Origin: Pseudomonas alcaligenes
GTDB taxonomy: Bacteria; Pseudomonadota; Gammaproteobacteria; Pseudomonadales; Pseudomonadaceae
DNA: 64,000 nt
NCBI RefSeq assembly: GCF_014490745.1
Contig: NZ_LZEU01000001.1
Location: forward strand, 620,001-684,000
Reading direction: 5' to 3'
Made by a program: the position numbers and the translations under genes. Of this stretch, positions 56,197 through 64,000 are shown one piece after another. Numbering within the stretch: the stretch's first letter is position 1; each line of letters opens with the position of its first letter. The notes under the pieces were generated by a model that had not been told where the DNA came from, made no database searches, and saw nothing but the letters and a program-made list of their open reading frames with translations.

Positions 56197-56826
56197 TCAG
56201 GCCTCGATGGCCAGGCCGTATTCGGCGCCAGCGTCCTGCAGCCACAGCCAGATGTAGTCGGCGAAGCTGCGGCGCACTACCAGTTCCCAGGTCTCTTCGG
56301 CCGTATGGCGAATCACCAGCTGGCTCTTGGCGAAGTGGGTGCCGACCGCCTTGCCCACCGGGAAGCTGTCCGGATGCACGTCGTAGGAGGTGGACTTCAT
56401 CAGCAGCTCGCGCACCTTGGGCCCGCTCAGTTCGACCAGGGTCTGCCCGCCGCTGACATTGATCACCGCGCAGTGCAGCTCGCCGAAGGCGGTGCGCAGG
56501 CGCTGCTCGGTGGCGAATTCCTCGCCGCGCGGCACCACCAGCAGCCACTCGTCCGGGCTCAGCCACTGCAGCGAGCAGTCGCCCTTGGCGGTCAGGGTCA
56601 GGGCGGTGGGCAGCTCCAGGCCGAGGGCCTGGTGCACGCCGCCGGCGAAGGCCGGATCCTTGCCGTCGCCGCGCAGGATCAGGTGGCCGAGCAGGGCCTT
56701 CTCGCGCAGGCGGATACCGGCATTGCCCTGGCCCTTGCCGGCCAGTTGTTCGAGGCCGGCGTGGAACAGCGGCGACTCGCCGCGGGCAGTGGCCGGGCGC
56801 TGGTTGTAGACGTTGATTGCACTCAT
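56197..56826 (-). CDS. soxG: Sarcosine oxidase gamma subunit
   Basis: SoxG is a structural subunit of the heterotetrameric sarcosine oxidase. The 209-residue protein has the GcvT-related fold with LSPDEWLLVVP, INVSGGQTLVELSGP and the C-terminal RRSFADYIWLWLQDAG. It follows soxA by 71 bases in the soxBDAG operon. Confidence 0.95.
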   Translation of the reverse strand: MSAINVYNQRPATARGESPLFHAGLEQLAGKGQGNAGIRLREKALLGHLILRGDGKDPAFAGGVHQALGLELPTALTLTAKGDCSLQWLSPDEWLLVVPRGEEFATEQRLRTAFGELHCAVINVSGGQTLVELSGPKVRELLMKSTSYDVHPDSFPVGKAVGTHFAKSQLVIRHTAEETWELVVRRSFADYIWLWLQDAGAEYGLAIEA

Positions 56827-56897
56827 GTTCTGGTTGTCCTGTGTGGATCAAAGCCGATGCCGCAGAGCGGGGGCGACGGCCCCCGGGCGGGCCTGCC

Positions 56898-59800
56898 TCA
56901 TACGTTCTGGCGTTCGCCTTTGGGGTCGTAGAACACCGAGCTGACGATTTCCGCCTCGATCAGGCTACCGTCGGCCAGCGGCGCGAACACCCGTTCGCCC
57001 ATGCGCTTGAGGCCGCCCTTGACCACCGCCATGGCGAAGCTGTGGCCCATGGCTGCGCTCATGTAGCTGGAGGTGACGTGGCCGACCATCTTCATCGGGA
57101 TGCTTTGCTTGGGCTCGAACACCAGCTGGGCGCCTTCCGGCAGCACCTTGAGCGGGTCGATCGGCTTGAGCCCGACCAGCTGCTTGCGATCCTCGCGTAG
57201 GCAGTCCTCGCGGTTCATGCCGCGCCAGCCAATCCAGGAGAACGGCTTGGTACGGCCGACACACCAGCCCATGTTGAGGTCGTCCGGGGTCACCGAGGCA
57301 TCGGTGTCCTGGCCGACGATGATGAAACCCTTCTCGGCGCGCAGCACGTGCATGGTCTCGGTGCCGTACGGGGTCAGGCCGTACTTCTGGCCGGCGGCGA
57401 TCAGCTGTTCCCAGACGCCCAGGGCGTAGTCGGCCTGCACGTTGACTTCATAGCTCAGCTCGCCGGTGAAGGAGATGCGGAACACCCGCGCCGGCACGCC
57501 GCCGACCAGGCCTTCCTTCCAGGTCATGAAGGGGAAGCCGTCCTTGTCCAGGTCGATGTCGGTGACTTCGGCCAGCAGCTTGCGGCTGTTGGGGCCGGAC
57601 AGGGTCATGGTGGCCCAGTGGTCGGTGACCGAGGTGAAGTACACCTTCATGTCCGGCCATTCGGTCTGGTGGTACAGCTCCAGCCACTGCAGCACGCGGG
57701 CGGCGCCGCCGGTGGTGGTGGTCATCAGGAAGTGGTTGTCGGCCAGGCAGGCGGTCACGCCGTCGTCGAAGACCATGCCGTCTTCCTTGCACATCAGGCC
57801 GTAGCGCGCCTTGCCTACGTCGAGCTTGGTCCAGGCGTTGCTGTACACGCGGTTGAGGAACTCGCGGGCGTCGGGGCCCTGGATGTCGATCTTGCCCAGG
57901 GTCGAGGCATCGAGGATGCCGACGCTGTTGCGCACTGCCAGGCACTCGCGAGCCACAGCGGCGTGCAGGTCTTCTCCGGGTTTGGGGAAGTACCAGGGGC
58001 GTTTCCACTGGCCGACGTCCTCGAACTCGGCACCCTGGGCCACGTGCCAGCTGTGCAGGGCGGTGTAGCGCTTGGCGTCGAACAGCGCGCCGCAGTGGCG
58101 GCCGGCGATGGCGCCGAAGGTCACCGGGGTGTAGTTGGGGCGGAACATGGTGGTGCCCATCTCGGCGATGCCGATGCCCAGCGAGCGGGCGGCGATGGCC
58201 AGGCCGTTGATGTTGCCCAGCTTGCCCTGGTCGGTACCGAAGCCCAGCGCGGTGTAGCGCTTGACGTGCTCGACCGACTCGAAGCCCTCGCGGGTGGCCA
58301 GCTCGATGCCGGCGGCGGTGACGTCGTTCTGCAGGTCGACGAACTGCTTGGGCGCACGCGCCGTGGGCTTGTCGTGGGGCACCTGGAACAGCGCCAGGGT
58401 GGCTTCCTCGACGCGTTTCTCGGTGCGCGGCACGTCGCCGGCCTGGGCCTTGAAGCCGACTTCGCCGGCGGCCTTGGCGCCGGCGGCGAAACCGTCGGCG
58501 ATCACCTCGGCGAGCTTGAACACGCCATTCACCGCACCAGCGTCGATGCGTTTCTGCAGGCCGTTGCCGGCACCGGGGACGAAGGCCAGCAGCTCTTCAC
58601 GCCATTCCGGCTTGCCGCCCAGGTGCGAGGCCAGGTGCACCACCGGGCTGTAGCCGCCGGAGCTGGCGACCAGGTCGCACTCCAGCCACTCGCCGGGGCT
58701 GCTGACGCGCAGGGCCTGCGGGTCGATGGCGGCGATGCGCGCGGCCTGCACGCGCTTGCTGCCGCGCACGTCGATCACCGCGCTGCCGGTGAGGATGCGC
58801 ACGCCGCGTGCGCGCACATCTTCCACCCAGCTGCCGCGCGGGTTGTGGCGGGCATCGGCGATGGCCACCACCTTGAGGCCGGCGTCCAGCCAGTCGAGGG
58901 CCACGCGGTAGGCGTAATCGTTGTTGGTCGACAGCACCAGCTGCTTGCCCGGGGCCACGCCGTAGCGACGCACGTAGGTGGACACGGCGCCGGCCAGCAT
59001 ATTGCCCGGCACGTCGTTGTTGGCGTACACCAGCGGCCGCTCGTGGGCGCCGGCGGCCAGCACCACGCGCCCGGCGCGTACCCGGTGCATGCGCTGGCGG
59101 GCCTGCTGACGGGCGAAGGCGCCGAGCGGGGCGCGCTCGCCGAGGTGGTCGGCGAGGCGCTGGTGAATGGTCAGGAAGTTGTGGTCGTGGTAGCCGTTGA
59201 CCGTGGCCCGTGGCAGCAGGGTCACGCCCGGCAGGCCCTGCAGCTCGGCGATGGCCTTGGCCACCCACTCGGTGGCCGGTTTGCCGTCGAGGGTCTCGCG
59301 GGTGTCGAGCAGGCTGCCGCCGAACTCTTCCTGCTCGTCGGCGAGGATCACCCGTGCACCGCTACGGGCGGCGGCCAGGGCGGCGGCCAGGCCGGCCGGG
59401 CCGGCGCCGATCACCAGCACGTCGCAGTGCTGGTTGATGTGGTCGTAGATGTCCGGGTCGTTCTCGGTCGGCGCGCGGCCGAGGCCGGCGGCCTTGCGGA
59501 TGTACTTCTCGTAGGTCATCCACAGCGAGGAGGGGTACATGAAGGTCTTGTAGTAGAAGCCCGGCGGCATCATCTTGCCGCCGACCTTGCCGAGGATGCC
59601 CATCAGGTCGGTGTTGACGCTCGGCCAGCCGTTGCAGCTGTTGGCCACCAGGCCGGCGTACAGGGCCTGCTGGGTGGCGCGCACGTTGGGGATCTGGGTG
59701 GCTTCGCTGGCGCCGATCTGCAGCACCGCGTTGGGCTCCTCGGCACCGGCGGCGACTATGCCGCGCGGGCGCGAGTACTTGAAGCTGCGGCCGATGATGT

Positions 59801-59936
59801 CCACGCCGTTGGCCAGCAGGGCAGCGGCCAGGCTGTCGCCGGCATAGCCCTGGTAGCTCTGGCCGTTGAAGGTGAAGGTGAGCGGCTGGTTGCGATCGAT
59901 GCGGCCGCCACGGGACAGACGGTTGACCTGGCTCAT
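56898..59936 (-). CDS. soxA: Sarcosine oxidase alpha subunit
   Basis: SoxA of the tetrameric enzyme carries NAD+ and the tetrahydrofolate site. The 1012-residue protein has an N-terminal 2Fe-2S-like fold without cysteines (about 15-100), a dinucleotide-binding domain with VLVIGAGPAGLAAA near residue 170, and a GcvT-like folate-binding C-terminal half (about 600-1000). I chose the ATG at 59936 (MSQVNRLSRGG), which overlaps the soxD stop (ATGA). Methylene-THF made here feeds GlyA. Confidence 0.97.
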   Translation of the reverse strand: MSQVNRLSRGGRIDRNQPLTFTFNGQSYQGYAGDSLAAALLANGVDIIGRSFKYSRPRGIVAAGAEEPNAVLQIGASEATQIPNVRATQQALYAGLVANSCNGWPSVNTDLMGILGKVGGKMMPPGFYYKTFMYPSSLWMTYEKYIRKAAGLGRAPTENDPDIYDHINQHCDVLVIGAGPAGLAAALAAARSGARVILADEQEEFGGSLLDTRETLDGKPATEWVAKAIAELQGLPGVTLLPRATVNGYHDHNFLTIHQRLADHLGERAPLGAFARQQARQRMHRVRAGRVVLAAGAHERPLVYANNDVPGNMLAGAVSTYVRRYGVAPGKQLVLSTNNDYAYRVALDWLDAGLKVVAIADARHNPRGSWVEDVRARGVRILTGSAVIDVRGSKRVQAARIAAIDPQALRVSSPGEWLECDLVASSGGYSPVVHLASHLGGKPEWREELLAFVPGAGNGLQKRIDAGAVNGVFKLAEVIADGFAAGAKAAGEVGFKAQAGDVPRTEKRVEEATLALFQVPHDKPTARAPKQFVDLQNDVTAAGIELATREGFESVEHVKRYTALGFGTDQGKLGNINGLAIAARSLGIGIAEMGTTMFRPNYTPVTFGAIAGRHCGALFDAKRYTALHSWHVAQGAEFEDVGQWKRPWYFPKPGEDLHAAVARECLAVRNSVGILDASTLGKIDIQGPDAREFLNRVYSNAWTKLDVGKARYGLMCKEDGMVFDDGVTACLADNHFLMTTTTGGAARVLQWLELYHQTEWPDMKVYFTSVTDHWATMTLSGPNSRKLLAEVTDIDLDKDGFPFMTWKEGLVGGVPARVFRISFTGELSYEVNVQADYALGVWEQLIAAGQKYGLTPYGTETMHVLRAEKGFIIVGQDTDASVTPDDLNMGWCVGRTKPFSWIGWRGMNREDCLREDRKQLVGLKPIDPLKVLPEGAQLVFEPKQSIPMKMVGHVTSSYMSAAMGHSFAMAVVKGGLKRMGERVFAPLADGSLIEAEIVSSVFYDPKGERQNV

Positions 59937-60259
59937 GCAGTGACTCCTTGAACGGCGGACTTCTTCTCGTTGCCGGTGGCCGCGGTGATGCTCGGCCGCT
60001 CGCCGATCTTGTAGGTCTCGAGAATCTCGTAGCTGAGGGTGTGGCGGGTGGCGTTGAAGTACTTGCGGCAGCCGGCCGCGTGCAGCCACAGCTCGTGGTG
60101 GATGCCGCGCGGGTTGTCGCGGAAGAACAGGTAGTCGCCCCATTCCTCGTCCGTGCAGGCATTCGGGTCGAGCGGCCGCGGAATGTGCGCCTGGCCGGCG
60201 GCGTTGAATTCCTCTTCGGAGCGCAGTTCGCCACAGTGGGGGCAGAAGATGTGCAGCAT
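59933..60259 (-). CDS. soxD: Sarcosine oxidase delta subunit
   Basis: SoxD is the small zinc-binding subunit. The 108 residues begin MLHIFCPHCGELRSEEEF; Cys6, Cys9, His60 and Cys64 (HAAGC) are the expected zinc ligands. It is coupled to soxA by a four-base overlap and starts 11 bases after soxB. Confidence 0.96.
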   Translation of the reverse strand: MLHIFCPHCGELRSEEEFNAAGQAHIPRPLDPNACTDEEWGDYLFFRDNPRGIHHELWLHAAGCRKYFNATRHTLSYEILETYKIGERPSITAATGNEKKSAVQGVTA

Positions 60260-60270
60260 GGCGGGTCTCC

Positions 60271-61521
60271 TTAGTGAGCCACGGCAGCGGCGCCGTGCTC
60301 GTCGATCAGTGCGCCGGTATGGAAACGTTCGATGGCGAAGGGCTTGGCCAGCGGGTGCATCTCGCCCTTGGCCAGGCTGGCGGCGAACACGTGACCGGAG
60401 CCGGGAGTGGCCTTGAAGCCGCCGGTGCCCCAGCCGCAGTTGAAGAACAGGTTGGGCACCGGGGTCTTGGAGATGATCGGGCAGGCGTCCGGGCTGGTGT
60501 CGACGATGCCGCCCCACTGGCGGTTCATGCGCACCCGCGAGAGCACCGGGAACATCTCGACTATGGCCTGCAGGGTGTGTTCGATGGTCGGGTAGGAGCC
60601 GCGCTGGCCGTAGCCGTTGTAGCCGTCGATGCCGGCGCCGATGACCAGGTCGCCCTTGTCCGACTGGCTGATGTAGCCGTGCACGGCGTTGGACATGATG
60701 ACGCTGTCGATGATCGGCTTGATCGGCTCGGAGACCAGCGCCTGCAGCGGGTGCGACTCGATCGGCAGGCGGAAGCCGGCGAGCTTGGCCATATGCCCGG
60801 AGTTGCCGGCGGTGACCACGCCGACGCGCTTGGCACCGATAAAGCCCTTGGTGGTTTCCACGCCGATGACTACCCCGTCCTGCTTGCGGAAGCCGATCAC
60901 CTCGGTGTTCTGCAGCAGGTCGACGCCCAGGGCGTCGGCACCGCGCGCATAGCCCCAGGCCACCGCGTCGTGGCGGGCCACGCCGCCGCGGCGCTGCACG
61001 GTGGCGCCCATGATCGGGTAGCGGGTGTGCTTGCTGCAGTCGAGGTAGGGAATCTCGGTCTCGACCTGGCGGGTGTCGAGCAGCTCGCCGTCGATGCCGT
61101 TGAGGCGGTTGGCGCTGACCCGGCGTTCGGCGTCGCGCATGTCCTGCAGGGTATGGCAGAGGTTGTAGACCCCGCGCGGCGAGTACATGACGTTGTAGTT
61201 GAGATCCTGGGACAGGCCTTCCCACAGTTTCATGGCGTGCTCGTAGAGCTGCGCCGATTCGTCCCACAGGTAGTTGGAGCGCACGATGGTGGTGTTGCGC
61301 GCGGTGTTGCCGCCGCCCAGCCAGCCCTTCTCGACCACGGCCACGTTGGTCACGCCGAACTCCTTGGCCAGGTAGTAGGCGGTGGCCAGGCCGTGGCCGC
61401 CACCGCCGACGATGATCACGTCGTACAGCGGCTTGGGCGTCGGCGTGCGCCACATGCGCTGCCAGTTCTCGTGGTGGCTGAGGGAGTGCTTGAACAGGCC
61501 GAAGCCGGAATAACGTTGCAT
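60271..61521 (-). CDS. soxB: Sarcosine oxidase beta subunit
   Basis: SoxB contains the sarcosine oxidation site with FAD and covalently bound FMN. The 416-residue protein shows the FAD-binding VIIVGGGGHGLATAYYLA at about residues 35-52, a GWLGGGNTARNTTIVRSNYL segment and NCGWGTGGFKATPGSG near the C terminus. It is the first sox gene after glyA, separated from it by repeat copy 6. Confidence 0.97.
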   Translation of the reverse strand: MQRYSGFGLFKHSLSHHENWQRMWRTPTPKPLYDVIIVGGGGHGLATAYYLAKEFGVTNVAVVEKGWLGGGNTARNTTIVRSNYLWDESAQLYEHAMKLWEGLSQDLNYNVMYSPRGVYNLCHTLQDMRDAERRVSANRLNGIDGELLDTRQVETEIPYLDCSKHTRYPIMGATVQRRGGVARHDAVAWGYARGADALGVDLLQNTEVIGFRKQDGVVIGVETTKGFIGAKRVGVVTAGNSGHMAKLAGFRLPIESHPLQALVSEPIKPIIDSVIMSNAVHGYISQSDKGDLVIGAGIDGYNGYGQRGSYPTIEHTLQAIVEMFPVLSRVRMNRQWGGIVDTSPDACPIISKTPVPNLFFNCGWGTGGFKATPGSGHVFAASLAKGEMHPLAKPFAIERFHTGALIDEHGAAAVAH

Positions 61522-61542
61522 GCGAATGCTCCTGGTCTTTTC

Positions 61543-61627
61543 ACCCTCTCCCCTTGGGAGAGGGCTGGGGTGAGGGGCTTGTGTTCCCCTCATCCGCCCT
61601 TCGGGCACCTTCTCCCGGAGGGAGAAG
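61543..61627. repeat. CCCTCTCCC/GGGAGAGGG repeat, copy 6 (paired)
   Basis: CCCTCTCCCCTTGGGAGAGG with GCTGGGGTGAGGGG faces CCCCTCATCCGCCC, which ends in CTTCTCCCGGAGGGAGAAGG. It fills the glyA-soxB spacer and ends eight bases before the glyA stop. Confidence 0.8.
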
Positions 61628-61634
61628 GAAAATC

Positions 61635-62888
<1,254 letters not shown>

Positions 62889-63107
62889 CGCGGATCTCCC
62901 AAGCGGCGAGCGGTGGCGCGCCTGTCATATCGGTGAAGTGAGCCCATGGCCCTTGCTGGCGATGGTAGGTAGCGGGCGTTTGCCTCAGATGCCTGTGCAC
63001 GCCTTGGCTGAGCGTGTTTGCGACATGCCGGTGTCGCTTGTGCATATGCCCCGGTGGCGGCCGGTTTTGCTCCGTGCCGAGTTACCCCCAGAGGTCGTGG
63101 ACGGAGC

Positions 63108-63116
63108 TGTGGATAA
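63108..63116 (-). promoter_or_regulatory. DnaA box (perfect consensus), first of two
   Basis: TGTGGATAA, the complement of TTATCCACA, lies within AGCTGTGGATAAGCTGT. The second copy, AGCTGTGGATAAGTTGT, is 124 bp to the right. Confidence 0.55.
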
Positions 63117-63231
63117 GCTGTCGGCAAGGGGCGCCGCGCCAGGGCCGCCGCGGGTTGCCGGGCTGCGCCTAAAAAACGAGCAGATTCAGTGGCTTGGCAA
63201 TTCAGTTGGGCACAGAATCTGTGCATCAAGC

Positions 63232-63240
63232 TGTGGATAA
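63232..63240 (-). promoter_or_regulatory. DnaA box (perfect consensus), second of two
   Basis: This is the same 9-mer in the same orientation. The two boxes share a 17-bp context with one difference. Confidence 0.55.
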
Positions 63241-63338
63241 GTTGTGCGCGCCCGGCGCTGCGGCAGGCCCGTTGCGGGCTGCCGCCGATCGCTGGTTTTT
63301 TGTACGGCCGGGGTGTGGTGCGGATCGCTCGGGGCGGG

Positions 63339-64000
63339 TCAGTAGTCGATGCACACGTCGCTTTGCGGCACGCTGCAGCAGGACAGGATGTAGCCCTCGG
63401 CGACGTCCTCGTCGGTGATCCCGCCGTTGTGTTCCATGCTCACTTCACCGCTGGTCTTGAGCACCTTGCAGGTGCCGCAGATGCCCATGCCGCAGGCCTT
63501 GGGAATATGCAGGCCGAGGCGGGCGGCGGCGGCGTGCACGGTTTCGCCGTTGCCGACGCGGATGCTCTTGCCGGTGCTGGTGAAGTCCACCAGGCGCAGT
63601 TCGCCAGCGGGCGCCTCGGCGCTCTCGGCCGCCTGCGCGGCGTGTTCCTGGGCTTCCTCGCGGATCTCCTGCGGAGTCGGGCCGAAGGCTTCCTCGTGGT
63701 AGCGGCGCATGTCGAAGCCCTGGGCCTCGAGCAGGCGCTTGATCGCCGCCATGTAGGGGGTCGGCCCGCAGCAGAAGATCTCCCGCTCCATGAAGTCCGG
63801 GGCGATCAGTTGCAACATCGGCTGGTTCAGGTAACCGCGGTAGCCGGACCAGGTCTCGCCGATCTCGTACTTCTCGCAGATCAGGTGCAGCTTGAAGTTG
63901 CTGATGCGCGAGGCCATGTGGCGCAGCTCGCGGTGGTAGATGATGTCCTTGGGCGTGCGTGCGCTGTGCACGAAGACCATATCGACGGCGCCGTTGGTGT
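63339..64000 (-). CDS. gbcB: Glycine betaine demethylase reductase subunit GbcB, C-terminal part (truncated by window edge)
   Basis: The last ~220 codons are present; the 5' part lies beyond base 64000. The visible part is the end of a ferredoxin-NADP reductase-type domain (FCCGPTPYMAAIKRLLEAQGF) followed by a plant-type 2Fe-2S ferredoxin domain with ligands in CGMGICGTC and SCC near the C terminus. This is the architecture of GbcB, which supplies electrons to the Rieske oxygenase GbcA that converts glycine betaine to dimethylglycine. Its place beside glyA-sox supports the call. Confidence 0.9.
   Translation of the reverse strand, partial: TNGAVDMVFVHSARTPKDIIYHRELRHMASRISNFKLHLICEKYEIGETWSGYRGYLNQPMLQLIAPDFMEREIFCCGPTPYMAAIKRLLEAQGFDMRRYHEEAFGPTPQEIREEAQEHAAQAAESAEAPAGELRLVDFTSTGKSIRVGNGETVHAAAARLGLHIPKACGMGICGTCKVLKTSGEVSMEHNGGITDEDVAEGYILSCCSVPQSDVCIDY

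Larger units (their letters stand above)
62889..63338. other. 450-bp spacer between gbcB and glyA
   Basis: No gene is supported here. The spacer contains two perfect DnaA boxes (below). It also contains a hairpin GCGGCAGGCCCG/CGGGCTGCCGC (63260-63285), which could mark the 3' end of gbcB on the - strand but has no T-run. The 150 bases before glyA are less GC-rich and should hold its promoter and GbdR or SouR control sites, which I could not pinpoint. Confidence 0.5.

Noticed and set aside
57348..59951. 867-codon open frame opposite soxA
   Set aside because: Antisense shadow of soxA.
62889..63338. Glycine riboswitch upstream of glyA
   Set aside because: I looked for tandem aptamer-like hairpins with conserved GGAGA/GAAC elements and saw none.

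Overview
The window is a 64 kb piece of a GC-rich gammaproteobacterial chromosome, almost certainly a Pseudomonas. The evidence is gene content and order (mutL-miaA-hfq-hflX-hflK-hflC-hisZ-purA; rnr-rlmB-rpsF-rpsR-rplI-dnaB-alr; bet-cbc-sdaB-gbdR; dgcAB; glyA-soxBDAG-purU-fdhA; gbcB), Pseudomonas-type dispersed palindromes (GTAGGAGCGAGC type), and proteins that match remembered P. aeruginosa/P. putida families nearly residue for residue. No phage, plasmid, IS transposase or CRISPR array is visible.

Region 1 (1-21.7 kb) is core housekeeping, mostly on the + strand. It holds mismatch repair (mutL 3' part), tRNA modification (miaA), RNA chaperone hfq, GTPase hflX, the HflKC membrane complex, a DUF2065 peptide, hisZ, purA, a chemoreceptor, two identical tRNA-Leu(CAG) genes on the - strand, RNase R, rlmB, the S6/S18/L9 ribosomal operon (with an apparent S6:S18 autoregulatory leader and an embedded DUF2232 membrane protein), replicative helicase dnaB and alanine racemase. 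A NicD-like diguanylate cyclase lies on the opposite strand. Region 2 (21.9-31.3 kb) has a YgiQ radical SAM protein and a three-gene transglutaminase / circularly permuted ATP-grasp+alpha-E / transglutaminase cluster. That cluster is probably a conserved but biochemically undescribed peptide-forming or peptide-trimming system.

Region 3 (31.4-64 kb) is a nearly complete choline-to-pyruvate catabolic island. BetA and BetB oxidise choline to glycine betaine under BetI. CbcVW plus three periplasmic binding proteins import choline and betaine. DgcAB with a dedicated ETF-like pair removes a methyl from dimethylglycine. SoxBDAG converts sarcosine to glycine. GlyA makes serine and SdaB makes pyruvate. 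PurU and FdhA dispose of the one-carbon units. GbdR is the AraC-type activator expected to control most of it. GbcB, the reductase of glycine betaine demethylase, runs off the right edge; gbcA is not in the window.

The most unusual signal is in the spacers. A 140-bp nearly full-length palindromic element occurs three times at exactly the same length, plus once as a longer diverged form. Its stems covary between copies, and three of the four copies begin at the base immediately after a TGA stop codon, always in the same orientation. Other repeat families sit at most gene junctions of the catabolic island: a CCCTCTCCC/GGGAGAGGG family with six copies, an 87-93 bp inverted-repeat element with two opposed copies, and REP doublets. 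Two of these families sit where the gene order seems to differ from P. aeruginosa.
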